A DNA stretch of 64,000 nucleotides. Source: Gammaproteobacteria bacterium. GTDB taxonomy: Bacteria > Pseudomonadota > Gammaproteobacteria > UBA4575. The notes below the pieces were generated by a model. It was not told the DNA's origin. It was given only the letters and a program-made list of their open reading frames with translations, and did not search any database. A program made the position numbers and the translations under genes. Shown one piece after another: positions 1-9,873 of the stretch. Numbering within the stretch: position 1 is the stretch's first letter; every line of letters begins with the position of its first letter. The stretch spans positions 1,099,869-1,163,868 of the forward strand of contig JAWPMW010000001.1 in the NCBI GenBank assembly GCA_033344735.1, read 5' to 3'.

Positions 1-410
1 AAAGCTGGATGTGGTTGATATTCGATATCTTGTTGTATTTCGACAATATAATCGGTAAACGCAATATCTTCAGGATTTGCATCAGTGGGTAATTCGTTTG
101 CTTGTTCATCAAGATATATCTTCGTTGGCATATGTGCCGCAGTTAATGGAATAAGTTGATAAGGACGTTTCAAGTAATGATATTGCAGAGGTGGCTCGTA
201 AATTTGCGTAATAAAGATATATTCACTTGCACTATAAGATTTAACCGGATCTAATTCTTTAGGACGCTCTTGAAACGCTGAATAAATTATCTCTTTGTCG
301 GCATCTATATCCCGATAAGGATTATTCCACTGACTTTCTTGACAGCCATATAGAAGCACGCCCGATAAAATTATCAGCAAAAAAATTTTAAAAGTATATC
401 TACCTGCCAT
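1..410 (-). CDS. ABC transporter substrate-binding lipoprotein (family 5), N-terminal part
   Basis: Partial gene: the ATG is at 410 and the reading frame runs off the left edge of the window, giving about 136 residues. The N-terminus has a charged start, a hydrophobic stretch and a lipobox ending LLYGC, so the product should be a lipid-anchored periplasmic protein. Next comes the pattern ERPKELDPVKSYSASEY followed by QIYEPPLQYHYLKRPY, characteristic of the start of the oligopeptide/dipeptide-binding (SBP_bac_5) domain. It is divergent from fabI with 91 bp between starts. No good Shine-Dalgarno is visible. The bound substrate cannot be deduced from this fragment. Confidence 0.8.
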   Translation of the reverse strand, partial: MAGRYTFKIFLLIILSGVLLYGCQESQWNNPYRDIDADKEIIYSAFQERPKELDPVKSYSASEYIFITQIYEPPLQYHYLKRPYQLIPLTAAHMPTKIYLDEQANELPTDANPEDIAFTDYIVEIQQDIEYQPHPA

Positions 411-433
411 CAACTTATCGGACAATGTATAAT
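404..433 (+). promoter_or_regulatory. candidate sigma-70 promoter for fabI
   Basis: A perfect -10 hexamer TATAAT lies at 428-433, with CTGCCA (four of six matches to TTGACA) at 404-409 and an 18-bp spacer. It points towards fabI and would give a leader of about 60 nt. The -35 box overlaps the start codon of the divergent lipoprotein gene. Assigned by eye only. Confidence 0.4.
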
Positions 434-501
434 TATGAATTCAATCGCACCAGTATAGCGATTAGCACGTAATCAGGCGAACTACTTTTACAGGAGAAAC
501 C

Positions 502-1284
502 ATGGGTTTTCTGGCGAATAAAAAAGCATTAATAATTGGCGTTGCGAGTAATCGATCAATTGCTTGGGGAGTGGCCAAGGCCATGCATGAACAGGGCGCT
601 GAATTAGCCTTTACTTACCAGAATGATCGCCTCCAGTCACGTGTCGAAAAATTAGCCAATGAATGTGGAAGTAATATAGTGCTTCCTTGCGATGTTGCCA
701 CCGACGAGAACATTTCCGACCTGTTTAAGCAATTAGGAACTCACTGGACAGAATTTGACATCTTAGTCCATTCGGTCGCATTTGCTCCTAAAGAAGAGCT
801 TGAAGGCGACTTCGTTGAAAATACTACTCGCGAAGGATCAAAACTTGCTCATGACATCAGCAGCTATAGTTTAACCGCACTGGCGAAAGCTGCACGCCCG
901 ATGATGAGCGGACACCCTAGCGCAATCATTTCGCTCACCTATTTAGGCGCAATGAAAGCAATGCCAAATTACAATGTTATGGGACTCGCTAAAGCAAGCC
1001 TAGAAGCTAATACGAGGTATATGGCTTATGCATTAGGCCCTGACAATATTCGTGTGAACTGCATTTCTGCAGGTCCAATAAGAACTTTAGCAGCAGCAGG
1101 AATTGGGGACTTTCGCAAAATGCTTGATCACGTAGAACAAAATGCGCCTTTACGTAAAAATGTAACTATTGAAGAAGTTGGCAATGCTGCTGCATTTTTA
1201 TGTTCCGACTTAGCCAGTGGCATTACTGGAGAAATTACCTACGTGGACTCAGGATTCAATATTGTTGGAATGACAGGTTATTAA
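502..1284 (+). CDS. fabI: enoyl-[acyl-carrier-protein] reductase (NADH)
   Basis: Catalyses the last reduction step of each cycle of type II fatty-acid elongation in the cytoplasm. The 260-residue length is normal for FabI. The protein has the SDR nucleotide-binding stretch [11 protein letters not shown] (residues 13-23) and the FabI-type catalytic pair Tyr157 and Lys164 (Y-x6-K), with the additional conserved Tyr147. The start is supported by an AGGAG Shine-Dalgarno 5-6 nt upstream. The gene is convergent with the symporter gene and the two stop codons overlap by 4 bp. It stands alone, not in a fab operon. Confidence 0.96.
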   Translation: MGFLANKKALIIGVASNRSIAWGVAKAMHEQGAELAFTYQNDRLQSRVEKLANECGSNIVLPCDVATDENISDLFKQLGTHWTEFDILVHSVAFAPKEELEGDFVENTTREGSKLAHDISSYSLTALAKAARPMMSGHPSAIISLTYLGAMKAMPNYNVMGLAKASLEANTRYMAYALGPDNIRVNCISAGPIRTLAAAGIGDFRKMLDHVEQNAPLRKNVTIEEVGNAAAFLCSDLASGITGEITYVDSGFNIVGMTGY

Positions 1285-2543
1285 GTTACAAGACTAGTTT
1301 GCTCTCCTTCAGAACGAGCAATGATCACCGCACCGCATGAATCACTAAACACATTCACTGCGGTACGACACATATCCAATACTCTATCCACTGCTAAAAT
1401 CAGGCCTATTCCCTCTAGTGGAAGACCCATTGCAGCTAAGATAATTGTAATAGCAACCAAGCTTGCAGCAGGCACACCAGCCACTCCAATTGATGTCATT
1501 AATGCGAGAATGACCACTGTAAATTGCTGCACAAAGCCCAACTCCAAGCCATAAGCCTGAGCAATAAATAAGGCAGCGACACATTCATATAATGCAGTTC
1601 CATCCATATTAATAGTCGCACCTAATGGCAAAACAAAACTAGATGTCTTATTAGACACACCTGCACGATCTTGTACGCAGTCCAAAGTAACTGGCAATGT
1701 TGCAGATGACGAGCTAGTTGAAAATGCAGTTAATAATGCGGGAGACATTGCTTGAAAATGTTTTATAGGGCGAACACGCGCAATCAGTTTTAACAAAATT
1801 GGCATCACAACAAACATGTGAATAACAAGTGCAGCTAAAACTACAAAGAAAAACTTCGCTAATGGTATAAACACATCGATACCAGATGTCGCAACAATTT
1901 TAGCTACCAAGGCAAACACGCCAATAGGTGCAAAACGCATGATTAGATCAGTCATTTTCATCATGACTTCAAACATGCCTTCGAAGAAAACCTTCATCGT
2001 TATATTATGCTCATTTTTGAGCTGAGAAATAAAATATCCAAACAATAGACTAAAGAAGATCAACCCCAACATTTGACCTTGCGCGGCTGCATGAATGATA
2101 TTAGGTGGAATCATGCGTAGAAATATGCCGGCAATATCCCCTGTACTTGCATCTCCTACTTTCTGAGTGATTTCTGCTGTATCGGCATGAAGCCCGAGCA
2201 CTTCTTTTGCTGGCACATCATTAATCAATCCAGGTTGGAATACCATCACCATTACCAAACCAATAATGATTGCAATAGTACTGGTTAAAACATAATAGAG
2301 AAGCGTTTTACTTCCCATGCGTGCAAATGAACCATCTTGTTCAATGCTGGCAATACCAACAATAATAGAAGAAACAATTAACGGAACAATAATCATTTTT
2401 AGTGCATTAAGAAATAATGCACCAAAGAACTCAAAAATGGGGATAAGATCAAAACCAGAAATGGTATTAATTGATGTAGTTAATGAACCTACAACAACCG
2501 CAAAGGCCAACGCAATTGATATTTGCCAATGCAATTTCATCAA
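1281..2543 (-). CDS. dicarboxylate/amino acid:cation symporter (DAACS family)
   Basis: Predicted inner-membrane secondary transporter of the GltP/DctA/SLC1 family, about 420 residues with many hydrophobic segments. Family signatures are visible: the serine-rich reentrant loop [14 protein letters not shown] and the NMDGTALYE motif, followed by the GVPAAS hairpin. Family members take up glutamate, aspartate or C4-dicarboxylates with Na+ or H+; the substrate here cannot be read from sequence. It lies just downstream of ppiD (11 bp) on the same strand and may be co-transcribed with it. Confidence 0.9.
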   Translation of the reverse strand: MMKLHWQISIALAFAVVVGSLTTSINTISGFDLIPIFEFFGALFLNALKMIIVPLIVSSIIVGIASIEQDGSFARMGSKTLLYYVLTSTIAIIIGLVMVMVFQPGLINDVPAKEVLGLHADTAEITQKVGDASTGDIAGIFLRMIPPNIIHAAAQGQMLGLIFFSLLFGYFISQLKNEHNITMKVFFEGMFEVMMKMTDLIMRFAPIGVFALVAKIVATSGIDVFIPLAKFFFVVLAALVIHMFVVMPILLKLIARVRPIKHFQAMSPALLTAFSTSSSSATLPVTLDCVQDRAGVSNKTSSFVLPLGATINMDGTALYECVAALFIAQAYGLELGFVQQFTVVILALMTSIGVAGVPAASLVAITIILAAMGLPLEGIGLILAVDRVLDMCRTAVNVFSDSCGAVIIARSEGEQTSLVT

Positions 2544-2554
2544 TTTATTAATAG

Positions 2555-4456
2555 TTAAATATTCTCAGGAAACACGGTAACATCTCCCGTTTCTCTCAAT
2601 GCATTTAACATTGCTTGCATTTCTCTCCGACCATATCGACCTTGCACAGAAATCCATTCTGCAGTTTCAATATTTACATCAGAATCAGCGACGCTCAACA
2701 CTTCGTTTAATCTTATTACTGCAAACTGCCCATTATCAAGCTCAACACCATCAAACAGAGGATAGCTACTTGACGTTGAAAGAGAGAATACATGATCTAC
2801 AATTCCATCAGGCACCGAATCATCATCGCGCAATAGAGCCCCAGCAGATTCAAGAGAAACATCAAATTGCTTAACCACATTGTCAATATTTGACGAATTG
2901 TCATTTAGTTTTTCTATTACATTTTTGGCTTTAGATATCAATTGATCACGCGCTTTGATGGTTTTCACAGTCCGTATAATATCGTCTTTAACTACGCCTA
3001 AAGGCTGAATTTCTGAAGGCTCATGCTCAGCAACACGAACAACGATAGAATATCCATCTGCCACTTCCAAAAGAGCACTATTTACGCCTTTATTTAACAC
3101 TTCGTCAGAAAATGCAGCACTAACTACACTTGGGTAAGAAGCAATACCTTCTAATTCTGCACCAGATATCCAATCAGAAGTCTGCACTTTCATACCCAGC
3201 TCATCTGCTGCCGAGTCTAAATTATCTTCGTTCACATAGCTTAAGTTCGATAATCGTTCAGCAATCTCTATATATTCCTTATCAGAAGCATCGGCACGTA
3301 ATTCATTTTCTATTTGTGTACGTACTTGCTCAAGCGCTTTAGTTTTTGGAGAGGTAATATCTTCCAATTTAATTAACTGCACACCTAGACTAGTTTTAAT
3401 CGGGGCACTCACATCGCCTTTTTGCATAGAAAATAATGTCTGAACAAAAACAGGATTATCAAAATCTGTACGAGTAATATAACCAAGACTTCCACCTTTA
3501 TCGGCGGAAAATTTATCTTCAGAAATTTCTTCCGCTAAATTGGCAAAATCTTCACCATTTTTGATTCGATCAGCTGCAGTTTTCATATTACTTAGCGCCA
3601 AAGCAACTTGGTCTTCAGATGCATTTTCCTCTAACTTCAGTAATATGTGGCTGGCTTTTCTTAGCTCAGGCGTTTGATATCGACCAGGATCGTCATCATA
3701 AGAAGACTGTATTTCATCTTCTGTAAATGTAAGCGCATCACCAATATCTTTCTGTTTGACTTCCAAATATTCCAACTTAACACGCTGCAATGTTTTAAAA
3801 GACTGCTTATTAGATTGATAATAGTCATCAATTTCTTTATCTGTGACTTCAACAGAATTTTCATCTGCGTTAATCAAAAAATAATCGAAGTTGCGTTTTT
3901 GCTGTTTAAGAGCAGAATATTTTTTCTTGTCTTCACTTGGTAGGAAACTAGAGTAGACAGCACTACCTTGATACTGATTAATAGCCTCTTCTAGACGCAG
4001 TTGATTTTCAAACTCAACAGGACTTCGTCGTTGAGATGTTAATAGCTGTTCATATCTTGCAGAATCAAATCGACCTGCATTCTGAAACTGAGGTACCGCC
4101 TGTATACGTTCTGTTAATTTGTTATCGCTGATACGGTAGCCAGCATCATTAATTTCATCACTGAGCAATGCGTTTTGTATCAATGAATCAAGAACACTTT
4201 GCTTCAATTTACTTTCATCGCTATAGACAGAATCAAAGGAACTACCCAGAATTGATTTCAAGTAACGGCGCTGATCTTGAACTTGAGCATCAAACGCTCG
4301 CTTTACAATTTCTTCATCATTAACAACGGCTACTTTTTGATCGTCAGGACCGCCGAGATATTCATGAATCCCCCAAAATGCGAATGGAATGGCTATCAAA
4401 CCGATAATAATGTAAGCGATGATACCGCTCGCTCGCTCACGAATTTGCATCAACAT
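2555..4456 (-). CDS. ppiD: periplasmic folding chaperone, PpiD-type
   Basis: 633 residues, the usual PpiD size. A single N-terminal transmembrane helix (IIAYIIIGLIAIPFAFWGI) anchors a periplasmic body: a SurA-like N-terminal chaperone region, then a parvulin domain around residues 265-370 recognisable from ASHILLKL, the GGSLGYI stretch and the final LGVQLIKLEDI. PpiD binds newly exported proteins at the Sec translocon; the parvulin domain in E. coli PpiD has little isomerase activity. The position after hupB and the tRNA pair matches the common gammaproteobacterial order lon-hupB-ppiD. Confidence 0.93.
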   Translation of the reverse strand: MLMQIRERASGIIAYIIIGLIAIPFAFWGIHEYLGGPDDQKVAVVNDEEIVKRAFDAQVQDQRRYLKSILGSSFDSVYSDESKLKQSVLDSLIQNALLSDEINDAGYRISDNKLTERIQAVPQFQNAGRFDSARYEQLLTSQRRSPVEFENQLRLEEAINQYQGSAVYSSFLPSEDKKKYSALKQQKRNFDYFLINADENSVEVTDKEIDDYYQSNKQSFKTLQRVKLEYLEVKQKDIGDALTFTEDEIQSSYDDDPGRYQTPELRKASHILLKLEENASEDQVALALSNMKTAADRIKNGEDFANLAEEISEDKFSADKGGSLGYITRTDFDNPVFVQTLFSMQKGDVSAPIKTSLGVQLIKLEDITSPKTKALEQVRTQIENELRADASDKEYIEIAERLSNLSYVNEDNLDSAADELGMKVQTSDWISGAELEGIASYPSVVSAAFSDEVLNKGVNSALLEVADGYSIVVRVAEHEPSEIQPLGVVKDDIIRTVKTIKARDQLISKAKNVIEKLNDNSSNIDNVVKQFDVSLESAGALLRDDDSVPDGIVDHVFSLSTSSSYPLFDGVELDNGQFAVIRLNEVLSVADSDVNIETAEWISVQGRYGRREMQAMLNALRETGDVTVFPENI

Positions 4457-4545
4457 AAAATTAACTCAATTAGATTTATATTTAAAATTGGCGGGTATTA
4501 TACAAGATAGGAGAAGATGAAATCTTCCCCTATTTGTATAAAAGA

Positions 4546-4622
4546 TGGCGGAGTGGACGGGATTCGAACCCGCGACCCCCGGCGTGACAGGCCGATATTC
4601 TAACCAGCTGAACTACCACTCC
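4546..4622 (-). tRNA. tRNA-Asp (GTC)
   Basis: Read on the minus strand: acceptor GGAGTGG pairs with CCACTCC, D-arm GTTCAGCTGGTTAGAA, anticodon loop CTGTCAC with GTC at the centre, T-loop GGTTCGAATCC, discriminator G and an encoded CCA. It follows tRNA-Val by 19 nt and is probably transcribed together with hupB. Confidence 0.97.
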
Positions 4623-4641
4623 ATGTATAGCTATTTGCTAT

Positions 4642-4717
4642 TGGTGGGTGCTGAGGGGATCGAACCCCCGACCCTCGCCTTGTAAGGGCGATGCTCTACC
4701 AGCTGAGCTAAGCACCC
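4642..4717 (-). tRNA. tRNA-Val (TAC)
   Basis: Read on the minus strand: acceptor GGGTGCT/AGCACCC, D-arm TAGCTCAGCTGGTAGAGC, anticodon loop CTTACAA with TAC, T-arm GGGGGTTCGATCCCC, discriminator A and encoded CCA. It starts only 14 nt after the hupB stop, so it is probably processed from a hupB-tRNA transcript. Confidence 0.97.
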
Positions 4718-4731
4718 ATGCAAAAGGCGCG

Positions 4732-5004
4732 CTAGTTTACGGCATCCTTCAAAGCTTTTCCAGCTTTAAACGCAGGAACTTTTGATGCTTTAATTTCCAT
4801 AGGTTCGCCAGTTCTTGGATTTCTGCCAGTGCGAGCCCCACGCTCACGAACTAGAAATGTTCCAAACCCTGCAATCGCTACTTGATCACCACTTTTAAGT
4901 GCACCTGTGATTGCTTCGATGACTGCATCTACTGTTCTACCTGCTGATGCCTTAGAAAGATCAGCGGCACTTGCAACCGCTTCAGTTAACTCAGTTTTAT
5001 TCAT
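4732..5004 (-). CDS. hupB: DNA-binding protein HU-beta
   Basis: 90 residues, exact HU size. The nucleoid protein binds and bends DNA as a dimer. The flexible DNA-binding arm is recognisable from [21 protein letters not shown], with the conserved proline at its tip. It begins [11 protein letters not shown] as in other HU-beta proteins. It lies downstream of lon and upstream of tRNA-Val/tRNA-Asp; a strong promoter sits just after the lon stop codon, so hupB can be expressed independently of lon with a leader of roughly 165 nt. Confidence 0.97.
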   Translation of the reverse strand: MNKTELTEAVASAADLSKASAGRTVDAVIEAITGALKSGDQVAIAGFGTFLVRERGARTGRNPRTGEPMEIKASKVPAFKAGKALKDAVN

Positions 5005-5177
5005 TGAATGATTTACCCCTGAATTGATTATTATAGAAGTCTAGTACGGTGTTGATTAGCACAAAGATATATCGATACTTATGATTGATATTACTAAAAG
5101 CTCAAAGTAAATGTAAAAGAATACACACTTTCATTTTCATCAAGTGCATACAAGAACAACCTTTAATGCGCAGAGAA

Positions 5178-5207
5178 GTTATACCAGCAAGGGATTCACA
5201 CTGTCAA
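5178..5207 (-). promoter_or_regulatory. sigma-70 promoter for hupB
   Basis: On the minus strand a perfect TTGACA (5202-5207) and TATAAC (5178-5183) are separated by 18 bp. It sits immediately after the lon stop codon and reads into hupB and the tRNA pair; transcription would start near 5171. The spacer contains AGTGTGAAT, a 9-mer also present in the dyad before lon. Confidence 0.65.
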
Positions 5208-5214
5208 TAAAGGA

Positions 5215-7656
5215 CTAGTGGTGTCTCACTTCTTCTTTTTTATTACCGACAGCAAGTATTTTCTTTTTCAACTCGCTTAAGTTCTCACCACCTTCCAAAG
5301 GTGTAGGCTTTTCAGTTAATGCTATTTCGAGCACTTCATCAATCCAACGAACTGGCCGAATTTCTATTTGTGCTTTAATATTATCTGGGATCTCAACTAG
5401 GTCTTTTTCATTTTCTTCAGGTATGACCACTGTTTTAATTCCGCCTCGATGAGCCGCCAATAATTTTTCTTTTAGTCCACCGATAGGCAATACCTCACCT
5501 CGCAATGTTATTTCACCTGTCATTGCGACATCAGCACGCACAGGAATATGAGTTAATGCTGACACCAATGCAGTAGTCATCCCTATACCAGCACTTGGTC
5601 CATCCTTTTTCACAGCGCCCTCAGGGACATGTATGTGAATATCAACTTTATCGTAAAATTCCGGACTAACGCCTAATGATATAGCACGACTACGAACAAC
5701 AGTTTGCGCTACTTGAATTGATTCCTTCATCACATCTTCAAGATTACCAGTTGGCGCCATCATCTTGCCTTTACCTAAGACAATCTCAGATTCTATACTT
5801 AGCAGCTCACCACCTACTTCGGTCCAAGCCAGTCCTGTTACCTGGCCAATTTGATCTTTCTCGTCGGCTAAACCATAACGGAATTTACGCACACCCAAGT
5901 AGTCATCAATATTCTCTGGTGTAACTATGATTTTTTGATTGTCTTTTCCTAAAACAATCGACTTAACCACTTTACGGCAAATTTTAGAAATTTCTCTTTC
6001 AAGATTACGCACACCGGCTTCACGCGTGTAGTAACGAATAATATCTTGGACAGACTCTTTGCTGATTTCTATTTCATTTTCCTTCAAACCATTAGTCTTA
6101 ATTTGCTTAGGCAACAAATAACGCATGGCGATATTTAATTTTTCATCTTCTGTATATCCCGGAATACGAATAACTTCCATACGGTCTAATAATGGACCTG
6201 GAATATTCATGCTGTTTGATGTAGCAACAAACATTACATCTGATAAATCAAAATCAACTTCTAGATAGTGATCACTAAAAGTATTGTTCTGCTCTGGGTC
6301 TAAGACTTCTAACATTGCTGATGATGGATCACCGCGGAAGTCTGCAGCCATTTTGTCAATTTCATCCAACAAGAACATTGGGTTTCTTACACCTATCTTT
6401 GAAAGATTTTGAATAATTTTTCCTGGCAAAGAACCTATGTAAGTCCGACGATGCCCTCGAATTTCGGCTTCATCACGCACTCCACCTAAAGACATGCGGG
6501 TGTACTTTCTTCCGGTTGCACGTGCGATAGACTTTCCAAGAGATGTTTTACCCACACCTGGAGGTCCCACTAAACATAGAATTGGTCCTTTCAGTTTTTT
6601 CACACGTTGTTGCACAGCCAAATACTCAAGGATACGTTCTTTGACTTTGTCAAGACCATAGTGATCTTCTTCAAGAATGTTTTCCGCATTGGCAAGATTG
6701 CGATTTATCTTACTTTTCTTCTTCCAGGGCGTACCGACCATCCAGTCAAGATAATTTCTTACCACAGTAGCTTCTGCAGACATTGGAGACATTAACTTTA
6801 ATTTATTCAACTCAGAAGTAGCTTTTTCTTTAGCCTCTTCCGGCATACCAGCATCTTCTATTTTTTGTGCAAGCTCTTCGACTTCATTTGGCGCGTCTTC
6901 CATCTCACCAAGTTCTTTCTGAATCGCTTTCATTTGCTCATTAAGATAGTACTCTCGCTGGCTCTTTTCCATTTGCTGCTTAACCCGACCGCGGATACGC
7001 TTTTCAATCTGCAATACATCTAGTTCAGCTTCGATTAAATTCATCAAATGCTCTAGACGCTCGTAGGTTGAAACGATTTCTAAGACATGCTGTTTTTCAT
7101 CGAGTTTCAAAGACATATGTGCAGCAATGGTATCTGACAATCGACTAGGATCATCTATACCAGCTAACGAAGTTAACACTTCAGGTGGCACTTTTTTATT
7201 TAGTTTTACATACTGCTCAAACAAGCTAACAATTGAACGAGAAAGTACTTCAAGTTTTTTCTCATCTTCAGGCTCTTCGTTATCAAGGACTGCAATTTCA
7301 GCAGTAAAATATTCTGACTCTTCCGCAAATCGGATAACTTTTGCACGCTCGGCACCTTCTACTAATACCTTGATAGTGCCGTCTGGAAGTTTTAGCAATT
7401 GCAAAATTGATGACAATGTCCCAATGGTATGGAAATCGTCAAATGATGGCTCATCAAGCTCTGCACTTTTTTGTGCAACCAATAAAATCTGTTTGTTATT
7501 TGCCATAGCCGCATCTAATGCTTGAATGGACTTATCACGACCGACAAATAATGGGATCACCATATTTGGATACACGACAACATCGCGTAATGGCAATACA
7601 GGGACATTAGAAATGTCTGTAAGATCGATAGGATTATTTTCTTGCTGGTCAGCCAT
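5215..7656 (-). CDS. lon: ATP-dependent protease La (LonA)
   Basis: 813 residues. Order of domains: Lon N-terminal substrate-binding domain (about 15-210), coiled region, AAA+ ATPase with Walker A GPPGVGKT (364-371) and Walker [11 protein letters not shown], and a C-terminal protease with the catalytic serine in [11 protein letters not shown] and the catalytic lysine in [14 protein letters not shown]. It is a soluble homohexamer degrading damaged and regulatory proteins. Start ATG at 7656 has AAAGGAG upstream. It lies 114 bp after clpX and has its own heat-shock-like promoter, so it is probably induced by protein-folding stress. Confidence 0.98.
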   Translation of the reverse strand: MADQQENNPIDLTDISNVPVLPLRDVVVYPNMVIPLFVGRDKSIQALDAAMANNKQILLVAQKSAELDEPSFDDFHTIGTLSSILQLLKLPDGTIKVLVEGAERAKVIRFAEESEYFTAEIAVLDNEEPEDEKKLEVLSRSIVSLFEQYVKLNKKVPPEVLTSLAGIDDPSRLSDTIAAHMSLKLDEKQHVLEIVSTYERLEHLMNLIEAELDVLQIEKRIRGRVKQQMEKSQREYYLNEQMKAIQKELGEMEDAPNEVEELAQKIEDAGMPEEAKEKATSELNKLKLMSPMSAEATVVRNYLDWMVGTPWKKKSKINRNLANAENILEEDHYGLDKVKERILEYLAVQQRVKKLKGPILCLVGPPGVGKTSLGKSIARATGRKYTRMSLGGVRDEAEIRGHRRTYIGSLPGKIIQNLSKIGVRNPMFLLDEIDKMAADFRGDPSSAMLEVLDPEQNNTFSDHYLEVDFDLSDVMFVATSNSMNIPGPLLDRMEVIRIPGYTEDEKLNIAMRYLLPKQIKTNGLKENEIEISKESVQDIIRYYTREAGVRNLEREISKICRKVVKSIVLGKDNQKIIVTPENIDDYLGVRKFRYGLADEKDQIGQVTGLAWTEVGGELLSIESEIVLGKGKMMAPTGNLEDVMKESIQVAQTVVRSRAISLGVSPEFYDKVDIHIHVPEGAVKKDGPSAGIGMTTALVSALTHIPVRADVAMTGEITLRGEVLPIGGLKEKLLAAHRGGIKTVVIPEENEKDLVEIPDNIKAQIEIRPVRWIDEVLEIALTEKPTPLEGGENLSELKKKILAVGNKKEEVRHH

Positions 7657-7691
7657 AGAGACTCCTTTGAGTCTAATGAGTAGAAGTTAAA

Positions 7692-7709
7692 TGTGAATTG
7701 ATATTCACA
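7692..7709. repeat. perfect dyad in the lon leader
   Basis: TGTGAAT, four bases (TGAT), then ATTCACA: perfect 7-bp arms. It lies between the predicted sigma-32-type promoter (7713-7740) and the lon start codon, at or just after the expected transcription start. It could be a repressor operator or a short hairpin in the lon mRNA. No recognised regulator can be assigned. Confidence 0.5.
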
Positions 7710-7712
7710 CTA

Positions 7713-7740
7713 TATATGGACACCCAACACCAATTTCAAG
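7713..7740 (-). promoter_or_regulatory. heat-shock (sigma-32) type promoter of lon
   Basis: On the minus strand CTTGAAA (7734-7740) is followed after 13 bp by TCCATATA (7713-7720). The known sigma-32 consensus is CTTGAAA, 11-16 bp, CCCATnTA; the -35 is perfect and seven of eight -10 positions match. The element lies in the clpX-lon gap at the expected distance from lon. In E. coli lon is also a sigma-32 gene. Confidence 0.75.
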
Positions 7741-7770
7741 TGAGTATGGGCAAAGCCTGTACAAGGAAGC

Positions 7771-9054
7771 TTATTCCTCAGCAGCTGCTTTTTCGTAGTC
7801 TGTGCTCTCGTAGATGAGATAAGGCTTGGCGTCACCCTTAATAACAGCTTCATCTACAACTACCTTAGTCACACCATCAATTGATGGCAAATCATACATA
7901 GTGTCTAGAAGCACATTTTCCAGGATAGTACGCAAACCACGTGCGCCTGTTTTGCGCTCCATGGCTTTCTTAGCAACAGCGGTTAATGCATTTGGACGGA
8001 ATTCTATTTCTGCATCTTCCATCTCAAATAATCGTGTGTATTGCTTAGTTAAAGCATTTTTAGGCTCAGTAAGAATTCGAACTAATGCATCAGAATCTAA
8101 TTCTTCTAGTGTTGCCACCACTGGCAAGCGACCTACAAATTCAGGAATCAAACCGTAACGCACAAGGTCTTCAGGTTCAACACCGTGCAAGATTTCTCCC
8201 ACCGAGGTATCGTCATTGGTTGCACGTACTTCAGCAGAAAAACCTATACCTGTTTTCTCGGTACGATCAAGAATCACTTTATCTAACCCTGCAAATGCAC
8301 CACCGCACACGAACAGAATGTTACTTGTATCGACTTGTAAAAATTCTTGCTGCGGGTGCTTACGACCACCTTGAGGAGGAACTGAAGCAACCGTGCCTTC
8401 AATGAGCTTCAATAATGCTTGCTGAACTCCTTCACCAGACACATCACGAGTAATCGATGGGTTATCAGATTTACGAGAAATCTTGTCGATCTCATCAATA
8501 TAAACAATACCTGTCTGTGCTTTTTCTACATCGTAGTCGCACTTTTGTAAAAGTTTTTGAATAATATTTTCTACATCTTCACCTACATAACCCGCTTCAG
8601 TTAATGTAGTAGCATCGGCAATCGTGAATGGCACGTTAAGAAGTCGCGCTAATGTTTCTGCTAATAAGGTTTTTCCTGACCCGGTTGGACCAACCAACAA
8701 GATGTTGCTTTTCGCCAATTCGACACTATCTTTAGAGCCGTTGCTAGCTTCTAGACGTTTGTAGTGATTATAGACAGCAACCGACAATACTTTTTTTGCA
8801 CTGACTTGGCCTATTACATACTCATCTAAGATGGCATTAATTTCTTTAGGCTTCGGAAGTTTATTTCCACTAGCAGGTGATTGTTCCTGCATCTCTTCAC
8901 GAATAATGTCATTACATAATTCAACACACTCATCGCATATAAATACTGAAGGACCAGCGATAAGTTTCCTTACTTCATGCTGACTTTTGCCGCAGAATGA
9001 ACAGTAAAGTAGTTTTCCGCTATCGGTTTCTTTCTTTGAATCATCACCGCTCAT
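7771..9054 (-). CDS. clpX: ATP-dependent Clp protease ATP-binding subunit ClpX
   Basis: 427 residues. N-terminal C4 zinc-binding domain with Cys18, Cys21, Cys40 and Cys43, then an AAA+ module with Walker A GPTGSGKT, Walker [11 protein letters not shown], and the ClpP-contacting IGF loop ([10 protein letters not shown]). Hexameric unfoldase that feeds substrates, including ssrA-tagged proteins, into ClpP. It is separated from clpP by 176 bp (using the clpP stop), long enough for its own promoter, although none is clear to me. Confidence 0.98.
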   Translation of the reverse strand: MSGDDSKKETDSGKLLYCSFCGKSQHEVRKLIAGPSVFICDECVELCNDIIREEMQEQSPASGNKLPKPKEINAILDEYVIGQVSAKKVLSVAVYNHYKRLEASNGSKDSVELAKSNILLVGPTGSGKTLLAETLARLLNVPFTIADATTLTEAGYVGEDVENIIQKLLQKCDYDVEKAQTGIVYIDEIDKISRKSDNPSITRDVSGEGVQQALLKLIEGTVASVPPQGGRKHPQQEFLQVDTSNILFVCGGAFAGLDKVILDRTEKTGIGFSAEVRATNDDTSVGEILHGVEPEDLVRYGLIPEFVGRLPVVATLEELDSDALVRILTEPKNALTKQYTRLFEMEDAEIEFRPNALTAVAKKAMERKTGARGLRTILENVLLDTMYDLPSIDGVTKVVVDEAVIKGDAKPYLIYESTDYEKAAAEE

Positions 9055-9230
9055 ATTGAAATCCTATCAGTTCTACGGGTAGTTTTTATCAGCGTTAGTT
9101 TATGACGAATTACCTAAAGGAAAAAGCGAATCTATTCCCAGAATGGTACTTTACATCGGCATTTAAAAATCGTCCAATTATATTGTTTAATATCAGTGCT
9201 TTATATCACTATTTTAAATGGTTCTCAATG

Positions 9231-9851
9231 CTAATCAGCGCCACGGGTGGTCAAAACTTTATCAATTAGTCCATATTCGCGCGCTTCTTCGCTATCCATG
9301 AAGTTATCACGCTCAGTATCCTCGCTAATTGTCTCCATTGTTTGACCAGTATGCTTAGATAACACACGATTTAGCTGCTCACGGATTTTAAGAATTTCCT
9401 TAGCATGGATGTCAAAATCTGAGGCCTGGCCTTGAAAACCTCCTAACGGCTGATGAATCATGACTCTCGAATGAGGTAATGCATAACGTTTGCCATCAGT
9501 GCCACCAGCCAACAAAACAGCTCCCATGCTCGCAGCCTGACCTATGCATAACGTACTAATATCCGGCTTAGTAAATTGCATGGTGTCATAAATGGCCATA
9601 CCTGCTGTGACAGAACCACCTGGTGAATTAATATAAATGGAAATGTCTTTATCTGGATTTTCTGATTCTAAGAATAATATCTGTGCAACAATCAAATTTG
9701 CCATATGGTCCTCGATAGGACCGACAATAAAAATGACACGTTCCTTAAGTAATCGAGAATATATGTCATAAGCTCGTTCGCCTCGCGCGGATTGTTCAAC
9801 GACCATTGGCACAAGATTCATCATCGGCTCTTGAGAGTTTCCATTATCCAT
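9231..9851 (-). CDS. clpP: ATP-dependent Clp protease proteolytic subunit
   Basis: Serine peptidase forming the tetradecameric chamber partnered by ClpX. Catalytic Ser is in [12 protein letters not shown] and His in [11 protein letters not shown] (Ser108 and His133 from the start given). The frame is open to an ATG at 9869, only 4 bp from the tig stop, but that ATG has no Shine-Dalgarno, whereas the ATG at 9851 is preceded by AAGGTGA about 9 nt upstream, so 9851 is preferred (206 residues). It follows tig directly, the standard tig-clpP-clpX order. Confidence 0.96.
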   Translation of the reverse strand: MDNGNSQEPMMNLVPMVVEQSARGERAYDIYSRLLKERVIFIVGPIEDHMANLIVAQILFLESENPDKDISIYINSPGGSVTAGMAIYDTMQFTKPDISTLCIGQAASMGAVLLAGGTDGKRYALPHSRVMIHQPLGGFQGQASDFDIHAKEILKIREQLNRVLSKHTGQTMETISEDTERDNFMDSEEAREYGLIDKVLTTRGAD

Positions 9852-9873
9852 AGCACTTTTCACCTTCATTAAT

